This document shows, in pieces, positions 23,561-35,190 of a stretch of 64,000 nt of DNA; the first letter of the stretch is position 1, and the number at the start of each line of letters is the position of its first letter. Made by a program: the position numbers and the translations under genes. A model generated the notes under the pieces. That model searched no databases. It was not told the DNA's origin and saw only the letters and a program-made list of their open reading frames with translations. This DNA comes from Dermanyssus gallinae (lineage: Eukaryota; Arthropoda; Arachnida; Mesostigmata; Dermanyssidae): assembly GCA_003439945.1 (NCBI GenBank), contig QVRM01006011.1, positions 142,001 to 206,000 of the forward strand, written 5' to 3'.

Positions 23561-25110
23561 TTCGACTGTTAAATCATATTTTGTCACTTTGGCCGTCGAA
23601 TTATTTCTGCGTTTAAGCCTAAACAGTGTTCGACGTTTCAACCTACTAACTGAGGTATATGAGTGCCTTCTGCAAATACCCTGCTAACTCGACTATTATA
23701 CGACATCTGGAATACATCTGGTGGAGTCCAATCTAACGTCCAACAACGGCTTTTCTACAAAGTGATGAGCTGCAAAACATTAGCTGGCATTACAGTAGCA
23801 CAAGGTTCACCAATTCAACCAACCTCGTGATAAGTAGATCATTTCTAGATTACTACTAATCGCTTCGTACTTGTTTAAGCCGCACGCACTGCCTGTCTAT
23901 CTAACGCGCAAATTCCATTTAGCTAATCGCCGCACGCAGTAGAATATAATGTGTCGATGTTTGCCACCAGCGGCAAAGGGGGGTGGCTTCCTAGTGAGCG
24001 AGACTTCTTCTCTCTCTGGTCGTACGTAGGTCGTGCGTTTTTTGTGCAACGTTCATTTCCCTCGACGATCGCTTGCCTCTGTCGATTCAAACATACTTTC
24101 CGATATCCCCTTGCCGCCTAGGCAGGTGGCGCCCTCTAGCAACGCTCTCGACAACTCGAGGCCCAAAACTCGGCCAGAGTCAGGGAGAGGGGGCCCATCG
24201 AGCTCATCCACCCGCAGCCGCCGCTAGGCCAAACAACGCCTTCACGCGTGACACCCTTCAAGCCGGCCGGCAGGCAGCTGTCGACTCGTTCGATTTCACT
24301 CGGTTTGCATCACCTTGCTTGTTTGATGCAGTGGCGGGATTCTTTTTCCAGCCTTCTTGTTTTTGATGCGCCGAGCTGACGTTGCGACCACGTATTACAG
24401 ACGCCTACCATACCACTCACACACACTCATACACACACAGTTCCTATCCTGTTGTCAAACTCAGTGATGTTCAGTTTGTCAAAGCGCGCTGACGGCTATT
24501 CGAAGCAAGCAAAGGTGGGTAGATCCAACTCGATTTAGACTTTAGACGTCTGTCCTCAGGTGCTTCTGGCGTTTCTGTGTGTTGCCGTTGGTGAGAGACA
24601 GGCATACGAGCAGGAGAGTGTTCAAGTCAATTAATAGAGAGAGGTGGAAGAAGTGGTGTTGAACGAACCTGCTCTTCAAGTTCAAGTGTTAACGTAGAGC
24701 TGAGTGTTATTATTACTTATTTCGACTGCGTGTGATAACCTGATTGCTTGTTCGTCATAGTGTAGTGACAACTTCGACTTAAACTGTGCAGATGTGCTGC
24801 AGGGCCGCAGCGAGTACCCCTGCTATTCGTCCAGAGTCAGTTAATTCAATCATCGACTGTTCATATGGGTCATAACGTGCCGTAGTTTGTACGTAAGCTG
24901 GTCGCGATTTAGTCGAACGTAGTAACGTGGTTCTGTTTGTTGGTTCGCCATTTGTCGTCCACCAATTTCTATCCAGCCCGTATTTCGTGCTGTTGTTGTG
25001 GTATGGCTCAGCTCTAGTCAAGGTTAGCCATTACAATCGCCATCTCCTCGTCTTACTATGTGAGTCGAGTCACCGCCGTCCTTGGGATAGCCACATCGTC
25101 AGCTGTTCAA
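23561..25110. other. Unassigned, partly CpG-rich stretch upstream of ADA
   Basis: 23990-24300 is richer in CG than its neighbours, with short direct repeats and no conserved reading frame. It could hold a promoter or 5' UTR exon (a donor-like AAAG|GTGGGT is near 24513), possibly of the ADA gene 3 kb downstream. That is inference only. Confidence 0.3.
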
Positions 25111-25114
25111 CGTG

Positions 25115-25240
<126 letters not shown>

Positions 25241-25242
25241 TA

Positions 25243-25706
25243 GGGTCTCCCAGAGTTTGTCCATGTTTGGGATCTAGTACAACTCAGGTAAAAAAACATT
25301 TTTTTCAATGGAACAAGGGTACGGACCTATCTTCTAAAAAGGGGTAATTCAGCATCAAAAGCCAGATTATAAGAATTGCAAAGAATTTCGTTTCTTGAAA
25401 ATTATCTTCAGTACAACATTTGTTCTGATTTGAGCTAACGTCAAATAACGCTAATGAGAATGCACATCAACAGAATTTCAGATCACGCAGGTATGATTGG
25501 TTTGTCGATAGGATTACTGGGGCTCTTACAGTCACAGATTTAGTGAAGATATGCTAGGATAAAAAGTTTGATGTAACAATTTTTGTTATTTTCGCTCTCA
25601 CTTCAAAAGAAGACATTTCCGCCTCCTTGTTTTATTGAAAAAAAAGTATTTTTTTTCGCCGACTTTTACTAGACTCCAAAGTTTGTAGGACGAATTCTGG
25701 GAGCCC

Positions 25707-25708
<2 letters not shown>
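25243..25708. mobile_element. Non-autonomous DNA transposon (MITE-like) with ~20-bp TIRs
   Basis: The left end GGGTCTCCCAGAGTTTGTCC (25243-25262) is the reverse complement of the right end (GGACGAATTCTGGGAGCCC, 25690-25708) apart from one indel and two substitutions. Both ends abut (TA)n tracts, consistent with a TA target. The 425-bp interior has no coding capacity. The terminal sequence resembles the AGGGTGTYCC ends of family A and D. Confidence 0.7.
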
Positions 25709-25748
<40 letters not shown>

Positions 25749-25749
25749 A

Positions 25750-25802
<53 letters not shown>
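25709..25802. repeat. (TA)n microsatellite
   Basis: Two TA runs joined by TATGTATAAATATG, sitting between two MITE-like elements. Confidence 0.95.
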
Positions 25803-25803
<1 letters not shown>

Positions 25804-26139
25804 TCATTCAAGCTAAACCTTAGAGCTTCTACTTTGCGTACTACGACGACCTGCCGTGCTGTTACCATGTCCTGTTATCGATTTGTTCGAATAAAAAAAA
25901 ACAACAACGATAGCAAACATGTAGTCACACCTATTAAATAAGAGAAAAATTGAGCTAAACGTAAGGGTAAATTCGTGACTGGCCTGTTCCTCTGTCCGAG
26001 AGAAACAGGTGTTGCAGAATACCTGGTTGCTGTCATTGTTGCTTTTTTATTCGAACAAATCGATAACAGGACATGGTAACAGCACGGCAGATCGTCGTAG
26101 TAGGCGAAGTAAAAGCTTCAAGGTTTAGCTTAAATGACG
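25803..26139. mobile_element. MITE with ~112-bp terminal inverted repeats
   Basis: The left arm (about 25803-25914) and right arm (about 26026-26139) are near-perfect reverse complements. Shared strings, read left to right and as reverse complement on the right, are CGTCATT(C/T)AAGCTAAACCTT, CTGCCGTGCTGTTACCATGT, CCTGTTATCGATTTGTTCGA and ATAAAAAA. The 110-bp loop has no ORF. Both ends are flanked by TA repeats (25709-25802 and 26140-26152), so a TA target duplication is likely. Confidence 0.85.
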
Positions 26140-26152
26140 ACATATATATATA

Positions 26153-27495
26153 GGTTTAGCTCTTAAGTTGAACTCAATTTTTAACGCTCTTTTTAAAAAT
26201 TGATTTAACTCCGAAACATCTGTGAAATGACCTGTAGCCGCAACAGTAGCAGTACCAGGTTTAGCACCACCACCACCACCAAAAGCAGCAGTGCTCTTGG
26301 TGAGGTGCGCAACGACACAGAAACCGGTGGTCATGGGTAGTGTCATCTTAGGTCAAGCCGTTTCGGCAGGCAGGAAGGGCAACATTCACCGGCAGGTCAG
26401 CGTGTTGGCGGCAATCACCTACAGCTACGTCGGGCAACCAACGTATCTATCGTACACCGAACGAACGGAACACAGAAAAGTAGCACAGAAGCGTCAACGA
26501 CTTCTCTCCATGCCTGTCGTCTGTCTCTCGCCCCCCCCCCTCGCTTTTGACGTCGTTTGATCGCTCTCCTTTGATCACGCCTCTCCATACCTGCCGCTGT
26601 CTCGCCTCTCCCCTTGCTCTCGCATTTGACGTCTTGTGATCTCACCCCCTTGATCTCGCGTGATCTCTCCTCCCCCCTCCAGCTCTCTCTCTCTCTCGCG
26701 GCCTCCCAATACCTGCCCTTAAATACATATATAGGGCGATTGCCCCTGCAGTGGCCAGCCGCTCACGCTGATCTAATCTACCATCTCGTCCTGCGATATA
26801 TGATGCGTCCTGCTATAGCAGCAGCACAACCTCGTATTACGTACAACAGAAATTCCTAGGATAGGAGCAGCTAAAGTGCTACAAGGCGATGATCCTTGCC
26901 ACACGGTCAAGTTCCTGCCGTGCCTGATAACTCTGCTGGTGACCTGTTCGCTTCCAGTTGGGCTTATGTGGCAATGAACTAACTGCTGCCCTTGTAGAGC
27001 AATGAGTCAATTCACCTGGTTGGCTGGATTACTTTAATACACAGTAATAGGTAATAAGACAATTGTGTGTTTCATTAAGTTGTTTATTTCTGTTGTTCTT
27101 ATTAGTAGTAGTCTTGTAGTACTAGTTGTTGTTGTTCTTGTTGTTGTTGTCGTCGTCGTCGTGGTTGATGCTGTTCTTGCGGTCGCCTTATGTCCAGGGT
27201 AGCTAGCGTGGTGATTAGTCACCGATGCAACTTCAACTTGTGAAGAAGTTATTTGAAGATAAGGTTAGAGTACAATAATTACTTGTGTGCACGTTGACTA
27301 ACCCTTCAGCTAACTTCAGCTGTTGCTGTTGTTGGTGTTGCCGCTGTTGTTATCGTGTCCCGCCGTTTCGTCGACCTGTCGCCTGTCAACCTGATAGCAG
27401 CATTCTACGTCGACGAGGAGAGGCTGGCAGAAGAGTCCCATCAGAGACCCATCAGAGCCTTGTGATCTCGTTGATTCGCAGCCCAGCACACCGTA
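26153..27495. other. Unassigned stretch upstream of the ADA start
   Basis: Holds CT-rich and CCCCCCCCCC low-complexity sequence (26515-26700), a GTT/CGT run (27125-27175) and no recognised exon. It may include ADA 5' UTR and promoter sequence. Confidence 0.35.
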
Positions 27496-27546
27496 ATGAC
27501 GGATTTTATCATCGAAACCGACTACTCAAAGCGTCCGCTCAGCAGG
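27496..27546 (+). CDS. ADA: ADA coding exon 1 (start exon)
   Basis: ATG at 27496 with G at -3, then 17 codons (MTDFIIETDYSKRPLSR) and donor GTAGGT. It ends in phase 0, matching the next exon, and places the start 17 residues before VELHIHLDG, close to the 11-14 residues seen in other ADAs. Inferred from phase and length, not homology. Confidence 0.6.
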
Positions 27547-27804
27547 GTAGGTTGCACTTTCACATAGAGACTTTGAAGGAGATCATGCGATCATTGATAG
27601 TTGTGCCGGTTGAGGTAGGTATTGACTTGTGTGTAACGGCGCCAAACACGTTTGGAAAACACCAGGCATCGCGCCAGGCGGGCGCGTCTAACCAAGCTAA
27701 GGTCGGTTGCTAAACAGGTAGAAAATTTCCTGAATCCGGCACTTTGCTTGATCTGTTATGGCTCTATATGAAAAGGCCGCCTATATATATATATATATAT
27801 ATAT

Positions 27805-27878
<74 letters not shown>

Positions 27879-28311
27879 TTTTAAATTTTATAGTTAAAAT
27901 AACTTAATGTGTAACCAAACTGAAACAATCTTACGGGAGTGCAAGCGTGGTTCGTGTAGGCAGCCATCTCCAGCTCGGCAGGGTATGATAATTATTATTA
28001 AATTAATGTGACCGCTATTTTTTCTTGCTGCCACTATTCATAACGTGGCCGTATCGGGTTCGGCCATAAACTAGCATCGATCTTGTTCCGGTTGCGTTCG
28101 GTGTGCGTATTTGTTTGGTTGTGCGGTGTCCGATCCGCGTTACAGGTTGAGCTGCACATCCACCTAGATGGCTCACTGCGCTACAGTACAATCTGGGACT
28201 ACGCACGGCAAGTATAGGACGATTTCTCCCCGTAATGACCAGCCGCCTCTCCCTCTCTCGCCCCTCCCTCTGTCTCCCCTCCCTCTTTCTCTCTCTCTCT
28301 CTCTCTCTATA

Positions 28312-28352
<41 letters not shown>

Positions 28353-31216
28353 TATCTCTCTCTAAATATATATCTCTTAACTATCTCTCTCTACCTATAT
28401 ATCTCTTAACTATCTCTCAGCTATCTCTCTCTACCTATTTCTCTCTCGCGCGTGCTTTCTCGCTTTCCTTCTGCAATCATTTTCTTTATTTCACTGCTTT
28501 ATGACTTCGTATGCGAACGCATTCACTGCGCAAGAAATGCTTGCCCAGCCGGCAACTGGCTGACAACGACAATTATGAAAAACGACGACGACGATGACGA
28601 CGGCGACGACTGTGGTGACCTACTGGCTTTCAGGCAAAAGAACATAGATCTCGGCAAAGGTATCACGTCCCCGGAAACGGTAGCACGCTGGCTCCGGAAA
28701 ACGACTTCGACAACGCTCGCGGACTTTCTCCAGAACTTTGCCAAATTCAGCCAAGTTCTTACGTAAGTACGCAGGGGTTGGGGGGGGGGGGCAAGACAAT
28801 TTGTCTCTCAGAACTCGTCAGGTATTTGTCAGGGTACTACTGCTAGCAGCGTCATAGCACAAATCTGAGGATGTTCGAAAAAAATGATCTTGAAAAAAGA
28901 GGGGGGAATCATCGAAAAAATGTGATGAAGAAAAAAGGGAAGAAGAGTAAAGATCAACGGGTGAGAAGGGAAACAACTCACGAGTATCTGTGTGATTGCA
29001 GCGATGATCCCGAAGCCTGGGTTCGAGTTGCCTACGAGCTTTGTGAGGACCAAGCAAGAGATGGCGTGGCTTACTTTGAGGCACGTTACGCACCACAGCT
29101 TTTTCTCTCGCCGCATTCGAGATACACGAGCGACGATGTCGTACGTGCCGTTCAAAAAGGACTTGATGATGGCCGCTCGAAGTTTGGAGTCTGGTCAAAG
29201 CAGGTTAGTCATTTGTCTGTTCGTTGGCTGGTCAAATACGTCGCATCACACACACACACAACTACTAGAAGTAGACTCTCTGCCTTTGGCACTAGGTGTT
29301 GATTAGACGTAGGCTAATTAATAACAAAACCACATAGCAGAATAGAAAAACGCTGTGTTCAAATTATGGCTGTTTCACAGCTAATCAACTGCAGTCAAAC
29401 GGCAGACAAACGCTTTGATTAGCTGGTTTGTACCGAGACAACTCGTTGTCTAGCACAAACATCATAAAGTAGCAATAAAAGCATTTTCTATAAGCGATTA
29501 GGCAAGCACAGCATACATTGCGTTAACAGCCAGCATGGTTGCTGCTGCTGCTGACGATCGTCCTGCCAACTAAATCCTTCTGTCCCTCGGCTATAGGTGA
29601 TGTGCTGCACCTTGAACGACGATTTGTGGGCACGGGATAATTTTCGCTTGTGCCAGAGCTTTCCCAATGTTATCGGCGGTATTGATATCGCCAAGGACGA
29701 GACAATCCGTGCCGGGTTTACGTCGACCGAAGTCGAAGTGTTCCGGCAGGCGAAATTGTCCGGAGTGAATCGCACAGCTCACGCCGGCGAGTCCGGTCCA
29801 TGGACGTCGGTACAAGCGGCGATGGATGAGCTCGGCTGTCAGCGCATCGGACACGGCTATCGGATTTTTGACGACGAGTCGGGAAAGTGTTATAAGCAGG
29901 CCCGCCAACAGAACATTCATTTCGAGGTGAGGTGATCATGACAAAACTCCAGCCGACCAGCCTTCCAGGCGGCGAGCAGCGCACTAGCGTATATCTGAAC
30001 CCATCTCACCAGCGTCAGCTGACACTCTCGTGTAAACGGACTCTTTTCTTGGAACATACTGGTTATCAGCACTCTCCTACAACAAAATGCAGTCTGTCAC
30101 CCATAGGGACCACTCGATTGGTCGGAGCCCGCCTCATCGTGCCTGTGGTTTTGTCAGCAAATTCTCTCGTTGTCAGTTAATTAAGTATGGTGTGCCGAAT
30201 CAGCGTAGAATTGTCTGACCGAAAACTCCACGAGTCACGGGTCGGAAAGCTTACGTTTCCATCTTGCGCACAGGAAAGTGATGGAAACGGAAAAATAATC
30301 GAATCGCTCGTTTTATTATAAGCTGCTCAACAATGTAAAAAATGTATTGGCGATTTTGCCGTAACACAGATTAAACTCGCAACGTGGTTGCTGGTTAAGA
30401 ACGCCTACATGTGAAATTTAGTCCAAATGGAAGTCTTTACAATGACAGACTCTTGGGCCGGGCTGAAACTTCTCAGCATTAATCCCCTATACGCTACTCT
30501 ACTCGGTACGGCCGTACTTAGCCCTTTTATCAATAAAAAAAAAAGAATTCTTCTAACCGAGCAGGATTCGATCGTACGCACCGCGACGGCTCAGATTTTT
30601 AGAACCGAGCCTTTTGCTGTCCAAGCCATCACTGCTAGGTAGGCGGCGTCAAGACCCCAATGAGCGTAGACTTGTATAACACCGATAAGCTTTCTAGACC
30701 GCGTGGTGGCTTTGCAAATTACAAAGGAGGAGATGCTTTTAGGTTTGCCTTCATTGGCCAAGAATGAGCTCATTTGTGACCACAAACAGTCTGAATCGCC
30801 GAAAAAAAGTTCTGCTTACTCAGTCAGAGTCAATTTGTTGCGGTCATAAGCTTATCCATCGGTGGTCCATTTTCTTTGCATTACGTCGATACGCGTACCG
30901 TGCTTACTGGCACAATTTTGTTGCTATATATATTTTCTTTTTGTGGAGGAGGGTCAAAGACAGTTACGCACTCCCGCTACAAGTAGGAAATATTGCTTTC
31001 AATCCCGAGCTGTGTGAGACTCGAACCCAGCGGATGGATGTTACATCGCTGGGGTCGAGTCTCAGTAGTGGGTATGGCTAAGCTATACCGACTAAACGCA
31101 CCTCCTCTCTTAAACTTTACTCTCTGATGGCCCAGATCTCCATAGAACAGTGCTATGGGCCATCAGGAGAAGTGGCGATAGCTCTATCGGAACAAGTGGC
31201 CGGGGTCACTCATATA

Positions 31217-31296
<80 letters not shown>

Positions 31297-31712
31297 GAAG
31301 GAGATAGAGAGAGACGTTATTCGAATGCTACTGACGGCGGTCTCTGCACTCAACAAGTTTGTAATGATGATTATTGTATTGATGGTACTGGATGATTTGT
31401 AATAGTCTATTGATAATTCTGATGCTGAGAATTATAATTAGTCGTTACGATTATGGCGGCGGTTGGCCTCGACATGCAGGTATGTCCAATCTCGTCGGTT
31501 CTGACGGGCGGCTGTCAAAAGTGGGCGTCAAAGCATGCGGTAGTTCAATTCGCCGAGGACGGCGCCAACTTCTCGATAAGCAAAGACGACACCACAGTGA
31601 CCGGCTCGACGCTTAGCGAGGAGTACCGTTTCTTGCAGTCGCTTGGCCTCACTGAGGCTCACCTTATCCGATCGGTAAGCAATATCTAGAACTCACTAAC
31701 TTATTAATTAGT

Positions 31713-31755
<43 letters not shown>

Positions 31756-32693
31756 AAAACACAGATCTCTCTGGTAAAAAAGTTCCTTTATTTATTAAGT
31801 GACGACCTTAACGCAGATGTGCAGATCTTAAGGAAGATAGCTTCTGCGAAAGGGATGTGTCGGCGTTAACGGGTTCCAGCACTTCTAGTGGCACTTCGTA
31901 CCGTCGACATTAAAAGCACTTCCTGCAATGAATGAATGACGCAGACAGGCTTTAATTGCTTAGAGCAAAATACCGATGTTCACAACGAGTGTAATCTGCT
32001 AAGCAATGCATTGGCGTACCTACTGTGTGCGATAAAACCATAGGAACGCCTTGGGTAAAGTCTTAAACATAAACCTGCGTATAGCTACTGGTCCGACTGA
32101 CAAAATTGATATTCAAATTAGACCCGCTGTTGATCTAGCGCAACTTTGTGAACGAACATGCCGTTGCATACTTCTGGTTTAACCAAGCATAGTGCCAAGG
32201 ACGGATAAAAAAACAGATGCAACTTGATTGATTTTGCCTAGAGATTTTAAGTCTGTAGGCGTAGGACTAAATGAGCCAACTATCCGCTTGTGGTCGCACA
32301 GAACTGCATAAAGACTTGCATACATCTGCTGTGTTGATCGCTGTGGAAATTAGAAAAAACACTTGGCCTTACTAGGAGAAGCCGTACGTTTCTATAGTGT
32401 CTGGTCAAAGCATGCAAGCGATCGCGGAAAACCGGTAACAAAATTAGCTTTTAGGGCTGACGCTGTTACTGGCTCTGCAAAGAAAATATCCTGTTTTTGT
32501 GGTGAGTGTCATTGAATAAAGGACCCACAGTGATGTAGTTTTCTTTTTTACTAGATGGTTCACAGGTTAATCGAAATACTACCTTTGTTTGCAGAATCTA
32601 AATGCAGCTAACAGTTGCTTCCTGCCGGCCCCAGCAAAGGAGGAGCTCATCCGCAAGCTCTATCAAGCGTACGGGGTAGCGAGTCACCTCTAG
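27496..32693 (+). CDS. ADA: Adenosine deaminase (ADA1 type), seven coding exons
   Basis: Zinc hydrolase that deaminates adenosine and deoxyadenosine to inosine and deoxyinosine in purine salvage, normally cytosolic. Coding exons: 27496-27546, 28146-28207, 28634-28762, 29002-29203, 29597-29926, 31480-31674, 32595-32693. All junctions keep phase and give 355 residues plus stop (human ADA is 363). Visible in the product: HIHLDG zinc ligands (His21, His23), HAGE (His210, Glu213), RIGHGY (His234), DD (Asp294, Asp295), and a C-terminal helix FLPAPAKEELIRKLYQAYG. Length and the absence of a signal peptide argue for ADA1 over secreted ADGF/CECR1; HLDG and TAHAGESG argue against ADAL. Oddities: a GC-AG second intron, and Lys181 where human has substrate-contacting Gly184. 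Exon 1 is the least certain part. An R1-clade 3' UTR fragment lies antisense in intron 5. Confidence 0.92.
27780..27872. repeat. (TA)n microsatellites in ADA intron 1
   Basis: Three TA runs separated by CAATA, all inside the first intron. Confidence 0.95.
28146..28207 (+). CDS. ADA: ADA coding exon 2 (zinc-site HxHLDG), GC donor
   Basis: Acceptor CGCGTTACAG, then VELHIHLDGSLRYSTIWDYA and CG of an Arg codon. The only in-phase junction to the next exon uses donor GCAAGTAT at 28208. The nearby GT at 28212 would leave the next exon out of frame. Confidence 0.9.
28240..28445. repeat. CT-rich and (TA)n low complexity in ADA intron 2
   Basis: CTCCCTCT units, (CT)n, (TA)n at 28314-28350, then CTATCTCTCT repeats, all within the GC-AG intron. 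Confidence 0.9.
28634..28762 (+). CDS. ADA: ADA coding exon 3
   Basis: Acceptor GGCTTTCAG; encodes QKNIDLGKGITSPETVARWL and then TLADFLQNFAKFSQVL, matching the 'TLPDFLAKFDYY' segment of ADA. Donor GTAAGT at 28763. Confidence 0.9.
29002..29203 (+). CDS. ADA: ADA coding exon 4
   Basis: Acceptor TGATTGCAG; encodes DDPEAWVRVAYELCEDQARD, then GVAYFEARYAPQLF (compare human GVVYVEVRYSPHLL) and KFGVWSKQ. Donor GTTAGT at 29204. Confidence 0.95.
29597..29926 (+). CDS. ADA: ADA coding exon 5 (catalytic Glu and zinc His)
   Basis: Acceptor CGGCTATAG; encodes VMCCTLNDDLW, GIDIAKDETI, GVNRTAHAGESG with catalytic Glu213, and RIGHGYRIF with His234. It ends HFE before donor GTGAGG. The Gly of the usual LAGDE motif is Lys here. 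Confidence 0.95.
30933..31211 (-). mobile_element. R1-clade 3' UTR fragment inside ADA intron 5
   Basis: The minus strand carries the 3' UTR of the R1-clade family (GTGACCCCGGCCACTTGTTC, the GGCCCATAGCACTGTTCTAT stem-loop, GGGGTCGAGTCTCACACAGC-like region, CCCTCCTCCAC) and a short A-rich tail seen as TTTTCTTTTT at 30933-30942. It has no ORF sequence. The 5' end abuts a (TA)n at 31212 and the tail abuts TATATATA at 30924. Confidence 0.8.
31212..31297. repeat. (TA)n microsatellite in ADA intron 5
   Basis: TA run with TACATA interruptions, directly at the truncated end of the R1-clade fragment. Confidence 0.95.
31480..31674 (+). CDS. ADA: ADA coding exon 6 (zinc Asp)
   Basis: Acceptor CATGCAG; encodes VCPISSVLTGGCQKW, HAVVQFAEDGANFSISKDDT with the zinc-binding and catalytic Asp pair, and STLSEEYRFLQSLGLTE. 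Donor GTAAGC at 31675. Confidence 0.95.
31714..31753. repeat. (TA)n microsatellite in ADA intron 6
   Basis: About 20 TA units, 40 bp after the exon 6 donor. Confidence 0.95.
32595..32693 (+). CDS. ADA: ADA coding exon 7 (C terminus and stop)
   Basis: Acceptor TTTGTTTGCAG; encodes NLNAANSCFLPAPAKEELIR and KLYQAYGVASHL, then TAG. It matches human [20 protein letters not shown] in register. Confidence 0.95.
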   Translation, partial: NLNAANSCFLPAPAKEELIRKLYQAYGVASHL

Positions 32694-33292
32694 GATTAAT
32701 GGCGCACTCTGTATTGGCCGTGTTCACCTCTGGCCATCGAGTCTTCGTAAAGACACACTCTGATATGTCCTAGAGTAGGTTAAGTATATAGCGATACACG
32801 CGTGCCTCATTCACGTTCTGTATAGCAGCTGTCTGAGACGGTGCTGGAGAGAATGCCGAAATCACTGACACAAACGCTAGCTTTTGTGCCAGTGCCTACC
32901 TGGGCCCATTCCCCTTCATAACTCTGTTATGGCTAGCCTTTTTTCTTCATAAATGCGGCCGAGATGGATGGACACTGACCTTCACACTTCACACAAGACT
33001 ACACTGAGTTCAGGGGAGCTGTCTAATTAATCCTGTAAAGGGGGCAAAATAGAAACAAAACCATTGCAAAGGTGACGGAAGACGAAGGTGACACCGAACG
33101 CCAGTGAAACGGACAGACTATAAGCCTACGTGGCCACACTCATTCCACCATTCCATCGTGATAGGAATTGGCGGTGATGCCGCAATCGGTGGATCAACCG
33201 AGCCGTTAGCGGCTTTATCTTACTCATTCCGATTTGCACGCTAACAGCAAAGAAACTTTTTATAGACATCGATTGCAAACATTTTAGTTACA

Positions 33293-33298
<6 letters not shown>

Positions 33299-33348
<50 letters not shown>

Positions 33349-33381
33349 TTATATATATATATATATATATATATTATATTA

Positions 33382-33467
<86 letters not shown>
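33299..33467. repeat. Long (TA)n block
   Basis: About 170 bp of TA with occasional TTATAT phase slips. It would lie in the ADA 3' UTR if the AATAAA at 33658 is used. Confidence 0.95.
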
Positions 33468-33468
<1 letters not shown>

Positions 33469-33657
33469 CATGCTCAGCAGCATAATGAATACATGACTAG
33501 TACAAATTTTATCCATACGAGTATATGTACATATATGTATGTACTTATATATCACGACTTAGTTCAAAAGATGTTCCATTTTATACCGTTTTAAGGAAGT
33601 ATAATCATGCATTCGAGTGCATGGGCTGTCGAATGAATTGTGGTGTTTTTAAAATAC

Positions 33658-33663
33658 AATAAA
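33658..33663 (+). promoter_or_regulatory. Possible ADA polyadenylation signal
   Basis: AATAAA in ATACAATAAAAACG, about 965 bp after the ADA stop. It is followed within 40 bp by GT-rich ACGTTGTTGGTCTTATTGCT. Plausible, but the distance is long and closer variant signals were not excluded. Confidence 0.3.
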
Positions 33664-33755
33664 AACGAAACCTTTCCGAATGACACGTTGTTGGTCTTAT
33701 TGCTTGTATATGCCAGGTACTTAAGGTAAATTAGCAAAAATGCTTCCGTCCTTAG

Positions 33756-33803
<48 letters not shown>
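33756..33803. repeat. (TA)n microsatellite
   Basis: About 24 TA units. Confidence 0.95.
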
Positions 33804-33807
<4 letters not shown>

Positions 33808-34383
33808 TAGTCTGCGACAAATTTGACATTAATACCAACTATGCTATCAATGTTTGGAGCAGAACCAAAAGCTAATGGACTAATAACTTAGACCTAGCTT
33901 AGGCTAGGTATTTACCAGAATAGTTTGTTTCTGCGCGTAAATGGTTCATAAGCGTGTTCAGCACAACAAACCACACAACTTTTTTTCACTTGTATATTGC
34001 TGATCTACTTGAAGGTAGGCGCGTGGGCTTGTTTAATCCATATCTGGCTTACCGTGTAATAAACCTATAATCAAGCCTTCTCTAAGCCATAGAAAACTAA
34101 CAAGTATCTTGGGGATCTGCGCGCATAAAACATTTCGTTGAATTATTAAAATATAATATTTTATAAAGATCAGGTTTTTATGTGCACCTAAGACGATCGC
34201 GACGAAGAGATCGCGGCCCTTGCGTGGGATGCGTATACCAATTGCGCAGGGGAAATCTTCTTTTAGTCGCAGCGTTCATTTGCCAATCTGAAACTAAAGT
34301 TCAAGTTTAGACAAAATTAGTTCAGGGCTATAACATTGGCGTCTACCAACTTCTAGAACTGATTTAAGCACATTACAGAGACC

Positions 34384-34825
<442 letters not shown>

Positions 34826-34856
34826 GGGCTCCATAGTGTGTTTAACTATATATAGG

Positions 34857-35190
34857 GTGTTGTTCGACAGCCTTAAGATCGATGATAAGAATTACAGAGC
34901 TAGTTAAAGCAAAGATGATTTCCAGTAAAGCATGGTCTCTGAGAAGTCTTGTTTCGGAGTGGGAGTGATATTACTACAATAGAATAGACAATTTGTGACA
35001 CTGGTGTTGTTGCCCGATATAAAAGCATAAAATGTGCCATTGCGAGGCAACCCGTTTGCCCACACAGAATCCAAGCACACCGTCGTGTTCGTGCAAAACT
35101 TCAGAACACATAACGCCGGTCAGAAGATGCGACACGGTCGTTTAGAAGAGAACTTGCAAAACATTAAGTTCTTTATCAGCCTTCAGGATC
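34857..35190 (+). repeat. TA-flanked repeat family A, near-full copy
   Basis: Starts after TATATATAG as GGGTGTTGTTCGACAGCC, contains GCATGGTCTCTGAGAAGTCT, GTGACACTGGTGTTGTTGCC, CGCCGGTCAGAAGATGCG and CACGGTCGTTTAGAAGAGAA, and ends near AAGTTCTTTAT. It matches 61239-61570 throughout. Confidence 0.75.

Noticed and set aside
26415..26645. Arg-rich minus-strand ORF
   Set aside because: It is a translation of CT-rich low-complexity repeats.
28208..28213. Ordinary GT donor at 28212 for ADA exon 2
   Set aside because: It would end the exon in phase 0, whereas exon 3 needs one base to complete a codon; the resulting frame loses TLADFLQNF and does not match ADA.
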